Of a stretch of 64,000 nucleotides of DNA, positions 1 to 8,295 are shown one piece after another. The stretch is from NCBI RefSeq assembly GCF_900116635.1, contig NZ_FPBJ01000013.1, forward strand, positions 1 to 64,000, in the 5' to 3' direction. The DNA comes from Xenorhabdus koppenhoeferi. Its GTDB lineage: Bacteria; Pseudomonadota; Gammaproteobacteria; Enterobacterales; Enterobacteriaceae. How positions within the stretch are numbered: the stretch's first letter is position 1; every line of letters begins with the position of its first letter. The translations under genes were made by a program, and so were the position numbers. The notes beneath the pieces are model-generated. The model was not told the DNA's origin, made no database searches, and saw only the letters and a list, made by a program, of their open reading frames with translations.

Positions 1-92
1 GGCGGCGGTATGCAGGCGTGCTCATGGTTAGTTCACTCTGTTTATGGAATGCAAATCTTATTATCGCACAAAATAATTTATGACGACATTAT

Positions 93-1073
93 CTACTGAC
101 TTTCTGCGGCAATCGATTCTGACCTGAATGTGTGATTCACGGCATATTTCACCTGCCATGCTTTAGGATTGATCAAATAATGTTGCCGGAAGCGTTTAGA
201 AAAGTGACTTGGGCTGGAATAGCCTACTGCAACAGCAACCTCAATGACACTCATCCCTTTTTTCAACAAATCTTCTGCCGTGGTCATACGAACATTTTCC
301 AGATATTGATGAAAAGTACGAAAAACAACCGCCCGAAATCCCTCTTTTAATTTCCGTTCATTCAACCCCACCGCTTTTGATAATGATTTTATTGTCCAAG
401 GGTAATGATAGTCGCTATTAATTATTTTTATCGCATTGTAAACAGCCCGACGCTGCAAGCCATTGATTGCATTATATTGATAATCATAAATTTGGGCAGC
501 CACACAGGCGAGTATTTCTAACGACTTTGCCTTTAAATAGATCTTTCTGACACTGCCATTTAATTGACATTCCTCTATTTGATTAACTAACTGCATAAAT
601 GGCGGATAGATAGGACTGGCCATCATCAGGACATCGTTATAGCTCGCATTTTTTTCAAAACCGACTGTTAACTTGTTAAACGATGGCAGCTCCTGAGACT
701 TAATTTCGTTCAGAGAAAAACGGATATCAAGAATATGCCATACCCCACTGCCGAATAAATTCATACCACGCGTTATTTTAGGAGAATGAAAAAATATCAT
801 TGTTCCCGGACTAATATCTAAAACATCGCCATTCTCAATCGCCATTTTCCCCTTTCCGCTCAGAATAAAAGCAATCGATACAGTTGGCGGCCCTTCACAA
901 TATTCAGTGTATTCTTTGCTGAGTTCGAAACGAACCCGGTTTATATGAATTCCGTCTGATAACTCCTCAATTAGAAAAGGAAAATTCGTTTTATTTTCAT
1001 CCACATGTGAATTCATGCAATTATCATGGCCAGTAGTGAAAATTCCCAATCTCTCACTATAAATCGTTTTCAT
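93..1073 (-). CDS. ybtA: AraC-family regulator of the siderophore locus (YbtA-like)
   Basis: Transcriptional regulator expected to activate the receptor and biosynthetic genes when the siderophore is present. The N-terminal two thirds looks like a ligand-sensing AraC arm, and the last ~100 residues (about 225-310) carry the two helix-turn-helix segments typical of the family, seen in WTIKSLSKAVGLNERKLK and in VIEVAVAVGYSSPSHFSKRF. I start it at the ATG at 1073 because GGGGA lies 5 bases upstream; a GTG at 1103 would add 10 residues but has no comparable ribosome site. The resulting 326 residues are close to the 319 of Yersinia YbtA. It is divergent from the fyuA-like receptor and shares the Fur-boxed intergenic region with it, the usual layout for an iron-responsive pair. 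The assignment to YbtA rests on family plus context; no effector-binding residue was checked. Confidence 0.85.
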   Translation of the reverse strand: MKTIYSERLGIFTTGHDNCMNSHVDENKTNFPFLIEELSDGIHINRVRFELSKEYTEYCEGPPTVSIAFILSGKGKMAIENGDVLDISPGTMIFFHSPKITRGMNLFGSGVWHILDIRFSLNEIKSQELPSFNKLTVGFEKNASYNDVLMMASPIYPPFMQLVNQIEECQLNGSVRKIYLKAKSLEILACVAAQIYDYQYNAINGLQRRAVYNAIKIINSDYHYPWTIKSLSKAVGLNERKLKEGFRAVVFRTFHQYLENVRMTTAEDLLKKGMSVIEVAVAVGYSSPSHFSKRFRQHYLINPKAWQVKYAVNHTFRSESIAAESQ

Positions 1074-1204
1074 CAGATCCCCTGTAAAATTAACTTCAGA
1101 CACGACTTACAAACCAGTTCCACGGCAAAAACAGCATATTATGAAGATTATTCTTTTATTTTATATATATATGAATAATGTAAATATCACGCAATTTATC
1201 ATTA

Positions 1205-1223
1205 GTGATAATCATTATCAATA
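1205..1223. promoter_or_regulatory. Fur box
   Basis: The core GATAATCATTATC at 1207-1219 reproduces most of the 19-bp Fur consensus, which is built from GATAAT repeats. Its place in the middle of the divergent regulator/receptor promoter fits iron-dependent repression of both transcripts by Fur. Seen directly in the sequence; the function is inferred from the consensus. Confidence 0.8.
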
Positions 1224-1297
1224 GTGCGCATCTCGCTATTTTTGTTCCTATCCCGTTAGTTATTCTTTTTAAGCCTCGCTAGTCTTCTTTTCAGTTT

Positions 1298-1320
1298 TTG
1301 TTTTACTTCCTGTAAAACAA
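1298..1320. promoter_or_regulatory. Perfect 9-bp inverted repeat in the receptor leader
   Basis: TTGTTTTAC and GTAAAACAA form a perfect 9-bp inverted repeat around a 5-base centre (TTCCT), ending 29 bases before the receptor start codon. It could be a protein-binding operator or an RNA hairpin in the 5' leader. There is no T-run after it, so it is not a standard terminator. Confidence 0.5.
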
Positions 1321-1349
1321 TCTTTGAAAGAGCACCAAAGAGTATTTAT

Positions 1350-3356
1350 ATGAAAAAAAGATATGCTAAAGCATCTGTCTTATGTTGCCTGATTTCACCT
1401 ATAGCTTGGGCGGAACATGTTCCTGAAACCACAGATGACATTTTGATTGTGACGGCGAATAAACGAGAAGAAGCATTAAATAAAATTAACGGCAGCATTT
1501 TAGTTAAAACCGGCGAAGAGCTTGAGCAGGCGGGTGTTACCAAAGTACAGGATCTTGAACGTGCCTTTCCGGGATTACAAATTCGCTCTCGTGGCAACCG
1601 AACCTATTCGGCAACCACAATCAGAGGGATCAGCTCACCCGATTATTATTCTCCTTCTATCCGAATTTATGTTGATGGTGTTCCTCAGGACCATCAATTC
1701 CTGACACAAGAATTAATCAATGTAGAACGCGTAGAATTATTACGTGGCCCTCAAGGTACCTTATACGGCGGAAACGCTCAGGCAGGTGTTATCAACATTA
1801 TCACCCGCTCTCCAAAAGAAGGGCCTTGGCTTAACCTTTCTGGTAATTATTCCAAGCTGAAGCAAAGCGGGTCTTTCAGCGGATCAACGCCTCTTATCGA
1901 AGGCATACTTTATGGCAGTTCGAGTCTGCGCTGGGTAAAAGAACCCGGACAAATTGATATCCCGAAACGCGGTGACAAAAATATTGATTCCAGCAAAACC
2001 TGGCTGGGTAAAGGACAACTGACATTTGCGCCGGAAGACTCCCCTTTCAGTGCTGAACTCAGCTTTGCTCATGAAGACCTCAATTCACATGAAGAACTTT
2101 ATTTAACCGACGAACAATTCCGCCGGAAAGAATACGATGGTGTTATCCCAGATCTGATACGACGCGTTAACAGTTATGCACTCAAAGCTGAATATGATTT
2201 CAACAACAGTGCATTAACCAGCGTAACGTCCTATCAGGATCGCACTATTTTCCGTAACTTCATCGGAGGTAAATGGAAAGAGAATCACCACGCAACAACC
2301 CAAGAGCTGCGTTTAAATTCTGACTACTCAAATGGAATATCCAGTGTTCTCGGCGGCTGGTTCTCAGATGAAAGCAATAAACATCTGGTTGGTACTTATC
2401 CTGGTTACTACAGTGATTCCCTGAATACAATTAAAACAAAATCACTGGCGCTGTTTGGTGAGGTTAAATTACCGGTTGCTGCTCAATGGGATCTGACCCT
2501 TGGCGGGCGTTTGTCACATGAAAAATCACAGATAGCCTACGCAGGCCGTTCTGGCACGATGGCAATCAGCGCCTTTGATAATCACGTTTCTAACAATGAG
2601 TTTACACCTAAAGCGGCTTTAGGCTGGCAATTCACACCTGAAACCCGCTTCTATGTCTCTGCCACCAAAGGTTATAAACCCGGTGGATTCAATAAAATTG
2701 TTTCCTCCGCCAGTGATAGAAAACCTTACGATACTGAAACCTCAGACAATTATGAGTTTGGCTGGCATACAGCGTTCTTTAATGACGCAATAACATTAAG
2801 CAGTGCTGTTTATTACATTCATTCCAAAGATAAACAGATTTATGTTGGCCCGATGATTGGTATGCAGTCCATTCGGAACGCCGGAAAAGCAGACAGTAAA
2901 GGTATCGAGCTGAGTAGCCAAATTAAGCCAATGCAGGGACTCCGGTTCTCTCTTGGCGGTAGTGCGGGTAAATCAAGTTTTACAAATGCGACCGATACTA
3001 CAACTGGCATCAGTTATAACGGCAAACGTCTGCCTTATGCACCCGATATCATGCTCAATGCAAGTGTTGATTATCTTATCAATCAGACATTCTTACCGGG
3101 AAATCTCTATGTAAATATGGGTGCCCGCCACTATTCGAAAAGCTACTTTAATGAAACGAATACCCTTGAACAAGGTGCCTATACGCTCTATGACGCTTCA
3201 TTGAGTTTAGAGATGGCTCATGGTGTCAACATTAAACTTTACGGCGAAAACCTGAGCAATAAAAAGTACCGTGTTTCTAGTTTCGAGAAAGGCCAGACGC
3301 TCAATATGGTGAGTAAGGGCTTGAATGTTGGGCTGGATGTGAGCATTGCACTGTGA
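1350..3356 (+). CDS. fyuA: TonB-dependent siderophore receptor (FyuA-like)
   Basis: Outer-membrane receptor expected to import the ferric form of the siderophore made by this locus. The 668-residue length is close to Yersinia FyuA (673). A signal peptide ends near residue 21 (IAWA), followed by a TonB box, DDILIVTA, at residues 29-36. The plug domain covers roughly 45-165 and includes RGPQGTLYGGNAQAGVINII, a hallmark of TonB receptors; the rest is beta-barrel, with the late-barrel motif GYKPGGFN. The ATG at 1350 follows a purine-rich AAAGAG. The stop codon overlaps the GTG start of the next gene, so the receptor is the first gene of a transport/biosynthesis operon, unlike Yersinia, where fyuA lies at the far end of the cluster. 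Confidence 0.92.
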   Translation: MKKRYAKASVLCCLISPIAWAEHVPETTDDILIVTANKREEALNKINGSILVKTGEELEQAGVTKVQDLERAFPGLQIRSRGNRTYSATTIRGISSPDYYSPSIRIYVDGVPQDHQFLTQELINVERVELLRGPQGTLYGGNAQAGVINIITRSPKEGPWLNLSGNYSKLKQSGSFSGSTPLIEGILYGSSSLRWVKEPGQIDIPKRGDKNIDSSKTWLGKGQLTFAPEDSPFSAELSFAHEDLNSHEELYLTDEQFRRKEYDGVIPDLIRRVNSYALKAEYDFNNSALTSVTSYQDRTIFRNFIGGKWKENHHATTQELRLNSDYSNGISSVLGGWFSDESNKHLVGTYPGYYSDSLNTIKTKSLALFGEVKLPVAAQWDLTLGGRLSHEKSQIAYAGRSGTMAISAFDNHVSNNEFTPKAALGWQFTPETRFYVSATKGYKPGGFNKIVSSASDRKPYDTETSDNYEFGWHTAFFNDAITLSSAVYYIHSKDKQIYVGPMIGMQSIRNAGKADSKGIELSSQIKPMQGLRFSLGGSAGKSSFTNATDTTTGISYNGKRLPYAPDIMLNASVDYLINQTFLPGNLYVNMGARHYSKSYFNETNTLEQGAYTLYDASLSLEMAHGVNIKLYGENLSNKKYRVSSFEKGQTLNMVSKGLNVGLDVSIAL

Positions 3357-4600
3357 CGCATAATATTTCAAATTCTCGCCATATCTCGTTACTGCTTCTG
3401 ACGTTGGCTGGTGTTTACACCATTCAAAGTACCATTGGCATGTTAACACTACAGAGCATGCCCGCATTTCTGCGCAGTCACGGCGTTACTCCGGATAAGA
3501 TCGGGTTACTTTATCTGTTGATGTTGCCCTGGGCATGCAAAGTCCTTTGGGCACCGATTATAGAGCGTTATCGTAAATCAGGATCGGGGGATGCCTCCTC
3601 CCGCCGTCTCATGTTATGCGGTAATTTTTTAATTTTTCTTCTTTTTTGCTTAATATCATTGGCTACACCTGCCGAACATATGCCGCTGATCCTCGCGGCC
3701 CTGTTTCTGATTACACTTTGCCTGACCATAGTCGATACCACCACAGATGGTCATGCCATTGACCGATTGCCACCGCAGCAGCGTCCCTGGGGTAATGTCA
3801 TGCAGGTTGGGGGCGGCTATCTGGGTACTATTGTTGGCAGCGGCCTGTTCTTATACCTTACCTCACTGTATGGCTGGCGCATTGGTACGGTCGCATTAGC
3901 CATCATGGTTCTCCTGCTGTCTCTGCCTATCTTGTTCATCCGCAAAACGCAGGGGAAGAAAGAAGCGGACGTTTCAAAGGTTGTCTCTCCTCCATCTCTC
4001 AAAAATGCATTACGCCGTACTCCGGTTAAACAGGCATTGGTTTTAATACTGTTGTGTATGACCAGTACACGTCTGTCACTCGGTATGTTCTCGCCGTTTT
4101 TGGTCGATCATGGCGTAGATTTAACTCAACTTGGCATTATTGCCGCCAGCGGTGGTGCATTAGCCGGATTATCCGGAGTCCTGTTTGGCGGTATCCTTGT
4201 ACGTAAATCAGGCGCCATTCAGACATTATTGGGCCTTATGCTGGTTGAGTGCACGATGCTGTTGGGGATTTTCTGGCTTGCCCAACAACCAGAATCTTCC
4301 GTATCCCTGCTTTCAGCAGCATACGTTTCCATCACGTTAATCACTGCGGCTAAATTTGTTGCCTTATATACCCAAATGATGTCCTTGGCAGCAGGCACCC
4401 AATCCGGGGTAGATTTTGCGTTGATGCAATCCGCTGATATGTGTGTTGCCATCATCTGTTCAATGCTCGGCGGGCTGATTGTTACCCAATTTGGTTATGC
4501 TTCCCTTTTCGCCCTCGCATCTCTCTTCGTCCTCATTGGCCTGTTCTGGACATTACGCAAACACCACTCTTTCCAAAAGGAAAACACCTATGTTCAGTAA
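3353..4600 (+). CDS. ybtX: MFS transporter (YbtX-like)
   Basis: Inner-membrane major facilitator of 415 residues, close to YbtX (426), with about twelve hydrophobic segments. An early segment contains TLQSMPAFLRSHG, and a cytosolic loop holds KKEADVSKVV between the two halves. In Yersinia the equivalent gene sits in the siderophore cluster, but its role is not firmly fixed; siderophore export is the usual suggestion. Translation starts at a GTG that overlaps the receptor stop (GTGA), implying translational coupling. The 3' end overlaps the next gene by 11 bases. Confidence 0.85.
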   Translation: MTHNISNSRHISLLLLTLAGVYTIQSTIGMLTLQSMPAFLRSHGVTPDKIGLLYLLMLPWACKVLWAPIIERYRKSGSGDASSRRLMLCGNFLIFLLFCLISLATPAEHMPLILAALFLITLCLTIVDTTTDGHAIDRLPPQQRPWGNVMQVGGGYLGTIVGSGLFLYLTSLYGWRIGTVALAIMVLLLSLPILFIRKTQGKKEADVSKVVSPPSLKNALRRTPVKQALVLILLCMTSTRLSLGMFSPFLVDHGVDLTQLGIIAASGGALAGLSGVLFGGILVRKSGAIQTLLGLMLVECTMLLGIFWLAQQPESSVSLLSAAYVSITLITAAKFVALYTQMMSLAAGTQSGVDFALMQSADMCVAIICSMLGGLIVTQFGYASLFALASLFVLIGLFWTLRKHHSFQKENTYVQ

Positions 4601-6389
4601 CGACTCTTCTGCCCAGAATTCGCCGGAGCAACGTGCCGCTGATGCCGGTGTCCTTAAGGCATTATGGAATATGATGTGCCCATACCGCGCCCTGAGTTAC
4701 GTTGCGATTACGCTTGCCATTGTCTCTGCGGGCCTGCAAATTCTGCCGGCTGCGGTTGCCGGTCTGATTACTCAGTCCATCCATGACGGGCAATATGCCA
4801 CACTACTGAGTTACGGCATCATGTTATTAGGCTCCGCTTTCGCCGCTATGCTGACTTTCAGTGGTTCAACGTTTGTTTCCCATCTGATCGCAGCCGATGT
4901 CCAGGCTGATGTTCGTCACAATATCAGTAATAAATTGAAGTCCGTTCCCCTGGGCTTCTTCGTGCAGACCGACAGTACTGAAATCAAAAAGATGATGTTA
5001 GATGATGTCGAGCAGCTTGAAGATGGTATTGCTCACATCATCCCAGAAATGTCAGCAACCCTGTTCGGCCCACTTATCGCATTGAGTGTCATGCTGGCTA
5101 TTGACTGGCGGCTGGCACTGGCTGCATTCGCTCCAACTCTGGGCGCTTGTCTGCTATTCATCTATATTCAGATGAAAGTTCAGGCCACAACTCAGCGTTT
5201 TTATGCAGCCCAAAACCGCATTGCTTCGACGATGGGAGAAGTGATTAATGCAATCCCCGTGGTAAAAACCTATTCAGGCGGCAATATTGCGCTACAACGT
5301 GCCGAAGAAGCATTTACTGCCCTGACACGTATTATTGATATTTGGGTTGAAAAAGTGCAGGTCAAATCCAGTCGATTTTTCGTGCTGGCCAGTGCCAATC
5401 TGCTGTTTGTACTTCCGTTAGCGGTCTGGTTATTTAACCGACAGGAAATCGCTGTATTTGAATTTACCTTCTTTATTCTGGCTGCTATGGCATTCGGCAA
5501 TATCGCCTCCTCCATGTTTGCTGTAATGACCCGTTTGCAACAACAAGAGGCATTAATCACACGTTACCACTGGTTAATGAACCAACCTGAACTGGCGCCC
5601 TGCACTCAAAGCCAAACCCCTGCCGATCACAGTGTGATTTTGCATAATGTCAGCTTCTCCTACCAAGATGAACAGGATAATGCGTTAAATAATATCTCGT
5701 TCTCCGTACCCGCCGGAAGCTCACTGGCTCTGGTAGGAGCCAGTGGTTCTGGGAAATCTACTGTCGCCAGCCTGATCGCGCGTTTGTGGGACCCGCAGCA
5801 GGGCAAAATTACTGTTGGTGGTGTTGATATCCGCAATATGGATGAACCCACCCTGCGTAATAATATCTCTTTTGTTTTCCAGCGGGTCTTTCTGTTCAAC
5901 GATACGGTAGCCAATAACATACGGTTGGCCCGTCCTGATGCGTCACAGGCTGAAGTTGAAGCCGCCGCCACCGCCGCGCAAGCACATCAATTTATCCAAC
6001 AATTGCCGCAGGGCTACAACACGCGACTCAACAACGGTATCAGCTTGTCGGTCGGCGAAAAACAGCGGATCGCCGTTGCCGCAGCTATTCTGAAAAACGC
6101 GCCAATTCTTGTTTTGGATGAAGCAACAGCCTATGCCGATCCTGAATGTGAGAAAGAGATGCAACAAGCCCTCAATGCACTATGCCATACCCAAACGGGC
6201 CACAATAAAACAGTGATTGTCATTGCCCATCGCCTGCCAACCATCCGCCACCTTGATCAAATAGTGGTTCTGGATAAAGGGCAAATCATTGAACAAGGAA
6301 CCCACGATGAGCTGAGTGCACAGCAAGGCGCATATGCCAGGCAGTGGGCGGCCTGGCGGGGAGAAAATACCGGAACAGGAGTAAATTAA
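4590..6389 (+). CDS. ybtP: ABC half-transporter, permease-ATPase fusion (YbtP-like)
   Basis: One half of an inner-membrane ABC transporter for ferric-siderophore uptake, presumably pairing with the next gene product. It has an N-terminal membrane domain (residues ~30-330) and a C-terminal ATPase domain. Walker A is GASGSGKST near residue 385 and Walker B is ILVLDEATAYADP near 505, followed by an AHR switch histidine. The signature motif reads LSVGE, not LSGGQ, so the two half-transporters have unequal ATP sites. I chose the ATG at 4590, with AAAAGGA just upstream, giving 599 residues like Yersinia YbtP (600); the open frame extends upstream only into ybtX. ABC exporter-fold proteins acting as importers are an established peculiarity of YbtPQ. 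Confidence 0.9.
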   Translation: MFSNDSSAQNSPEQRAADAGVLKALWNMMCPYRALSYVAITLAIVSAGLQILPAAVAGLITQSIHDGQYATLLSYGIMLLGSAFAAMLTFSGSTFVSHLIAADVQADVRHNISNKLKSVPLGFFVQTDSTEIKKMMLDDVEQLEDGIAHIIPEMSATLFGPLIALSVMLAIDWRLALAAFAPTLGACLLFIYIQMKVQATTQRFYAAQNRIASTMGEVINAIPVVKTYSGGNIALQRAEEAFTALTRIIDIWVEKVQVKSSRFFVLASANLLFVLPLAVWLFNRQEIAVFEFTFFILAAMAFGNIASSMFAVMTRLQQQEALITRYHWLMNQPELAPCTQSQTPADHSVILHNVSFSYQDEQDNALNNISFSVPAGSSLALVGASGSGKSTVASLIARLWDPQQGKITVGGVDIRNMDEPTLRNNISFVFQRVFLFNDTVANNIRLARPDASQAEVEAAATAAQAHQFIQQLPQGYNTRLNNGISLSVGEKQRIAVAAAILKNAPILVLDEATAYADPECEKEMQQALNALCHTQTGHNKTVIVIAHRLPTIRHLDQIVVLDKGQIIEQGTHDELSAQQGAYARQWAAWRGENTGTGVN

Positions 6390-6390
6390 C

Positions 6391-8175
6391 ATGGGATTAT
6401 TTAATCGTCTCCAGCAACATCTGTCCCCGAAGCTGCAACGGGTCTGGTTTATGGGCGTATTATATAAACAACTTGATACCATTGCGATTATTGCTCAACT
6501 TGCCATCGCAGCCTGGGCTATCACTCATCTGGAAGATACTCATATAAAAGCAAGTGGCAACGGTATGCTACCGCTTGTCACTCTGGCGCTCTTGGTTGTT
6601 CTGTTGATGTTGCGGTTCGCTTTCATGTCCCGTGCACTGCGTAAACTCACCATTGCTGCTTACGGATTGGGCATAGAGATCCGCCGTTCCTTGCTAAAAC
6701 GGCTTGTGAGTATGTCGGTCGCCACAATCCGGGGATTAAGCGCCGGAAAAATCGCACTGACATTGTCCGAAGATGTGCAGTGGCAGGAAAATCAGTCAGC
6801 CTATACCACACCCCAAATCCTTTGCCAGGTTATGATGCTCACACTGATTTATCTGGCCTTATTCTGGTTTGATTGGGTGGTTGCTGGCAGTGCGCTGTTG
6901 GTCTTGATGGTTGGATTACTCATTCTGGGCGCTATCCGTCAAAGACTCAATAAAATATTGCGCCGACGAGCAGCTATGATGGCTGGCGTATCTGAAGCAA
7001 TTGTAGAATATGCACAGGGCATGGCCTTTATCCGAGCAGCATCAGCGACCACGACGGTAGAACAACGTTTTGAACAAGAAATCGAACAATTGCGTGTCGC
7101 ATTCCGCCGGGGAGTATTCAGAAGCATACCGCTATTGAGTCTGTTCTACATCGTTATTGATACCAGCGTTGTTGTGGGCATACTGGCTGGAGCCCTGCGC
7201 TTTCATTCCCCAGAAGTACTCACGCTTTCTGAAATGCTTATCACCATCCTGCTCCTGTTTGCCACTATTACCCCTTTGCGCGGGATCATTCCTCTGATCA
7301 ATGTGACTGCATTGACACAATTGGGTGAAACGCATATTGCAGAGATAGAAGCGGTTGAAACGCAAGTATCCGGATCATTAGCCACCCCTGCTAGATACGA
7401 TGTTGAAGTTAACAACATCACATTCAGCTATCCGGGTACTAACCAACCCGCTATCCAAAACGTTTCATTCTATGCGCCACAAGGCAGCATGACCGCTATT
7501 GTCGGGCCTAGCGGCAGTGGTAAATCTACGCTGGCTTATTTATTACTCTCTTTCTACCAACTGGACAAAGGTGAAATTCGTCTGGGTGGAAACCCTGTCC
7601 ATTATTACCAAACTCAGGCGCTGTACGACACTGTCACCATGATGTTTCAGGAAACTGCCCTGTTTCAGGATACTGTCGCCAATAATCTTCGTTTGGGAGA
7701 TGCAGCCGCAACTCAGCCGGAACTGGAACAGGCTGCCCGCCTGGCCAATATTCACGACACAATTATGGCCCTGCCACAAGGATACGACACTCCGTTAGGT
7801 GTGGATGGCGGTACATTATCCGGCGGTGAACGCCAGCGCCTTGCCATTGCCCGCGCGATTTTAAAACAATCACCCGTGTTATTTCTGGATGAAGCAACAG
7901 CTTCACTGGACCCCGAAAATGAACGGCTGATACAGGAAGCCTTTGATTCTCTTATCCAGAACAAAACCGTCTTTGTTATCGCTCATCGGCTGAGCACGAT
8001 AACCCGCGCCGATCAAATATTGGTCATGGATCATGGAACCCTTTGTGATAGCGGAACTCATGACGAATTACTGATGCGTTGTTCCCTTTATCAATCCCTT
8101 TGGAAAAATCATCTTGGTTCAGAAGAGCATTGGCATTTGCACCCAAATTTGCACCCAAGGCAGTTATCTGAATAA
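6391..8175 (+). CDS. ybtQ: ABC half-transporter, permease-ATPase fusion (YbtQ-like)
   Basis: Second half of the ferric-siderophore ABC importer, 594 residues. The membrane domain spans roughly 15-320. Walker A is GPSGSGKST near residue 372, the signature LSGGE near 477, and Walker B is VLFLDEATASLD near 495. It begins one base after the YbtP stop with a GGAG ribosome site, so the two halves are made together. The last codons contain a tandem duplication of TTTGCACCCAA, giving the short repeat LHLHPNLHP before the stop. The stop codon lies within the first unit of a degenerate 20-bp repeat that continues into the gap before irp2. Confidence 0.9.
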   Translation: MGLFNRLQQHLSPKLQRVWFMGVLYKQLDTIAIIAQLAIAAWAITHLEDTHIKASGNGMLPLVTLALLVVLLMLRFAFMSRALRKLTIAAYGLGIEIRRSLLKRLVSMSVATIRGLSAGKIALTLSEDVQWQENQSAYTTPQILCQVMMLTLIYLALFWFDWVVAGSALLVLMVGLLILGAIRQRLNKILRRRAAMMAGVSEAIVEYAQGMAFIRAASATTTVEQRFEQEIEQLRVAFRRGVFRSIPLLSLFYIVIDTSVVVGILAGALRFHSPEVLTLSEMLITILLLFATITPLRGIIPLINVTALTQLGETHIAEIEAVETQVSGSLATPARYDVEVNNITFSYPGTNQPAIQNVSFYAPQGSMTAIVGPSGSGKSTLAYLLLSFYQLDKGEIRLGGNPVHYYQTQALYDTVTMMFQETALFQDTVANNLRLGDAAATQPELEQAARLANIHDTIMALPQGYDTPLGVDGGTLSGGERQRLAIARAILKQSPVLFLDEATASLDPENERLIQEAFDSLIQNKTVFVIAHRLSTITRADQILVMDHGTLCDSGTHDELLMRCSLYQSLWKNHLGSEEHWHLHPNLHPRQLSE

Positions 8176-8237
8176 CCAAAATAATCATTTGAATAATTAA
8201 ACATTCATCTGAATACAAAATATTCACCTGAATAAAG
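8168..8237. repeat. Four degenerate ~20-bp phased direct repeats before irp2
   Basis: TGAATA recurs at 8169, 8190, 8210 and 8229, each time preceded by a pyrimidine-rich CTT/CCT-like triplet, so the spacing is 21, 20 and 19 bases. It covers the only sizeable gap (120 bp) in an otherwise overlapping operon. It may be a binding-site array spaced two helical turns apart, or simply a decayed tandem repeat. Confidence 0.5.
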
Positions 8238-8295
8238 TGCAACTCCGTTTTTTGATTCATTAAGTAGATTGATTGTCACCTTTAAGGACTTCTTC

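Larger units (their letters stand above)
1074..1349. promoter_or_regulatory. Divergent promoter region between regulator and receptor
   Basis: This 276-bp AT-rich stretch separates the divergent regulator and receptor genes and must hold both promoters. It contains a Fur-box-like sequence and a perfect 9-bp inverted repeat, both listed separately. I could not assign -35/-10 hexamers with confidence on either strand, nor the direct repeats that YbtA binds in Yersinia. Confidence 0.6.

Noticed and set aside
1..92. Gene remnant at the left edge
   Set aside because: The 92 bases give no usable frame or recognisable motif.
8269..8295. Upstream TTG start for irp2
   Set aside because: ATG 8296 has AAGGA at good spacing and gives the family length.
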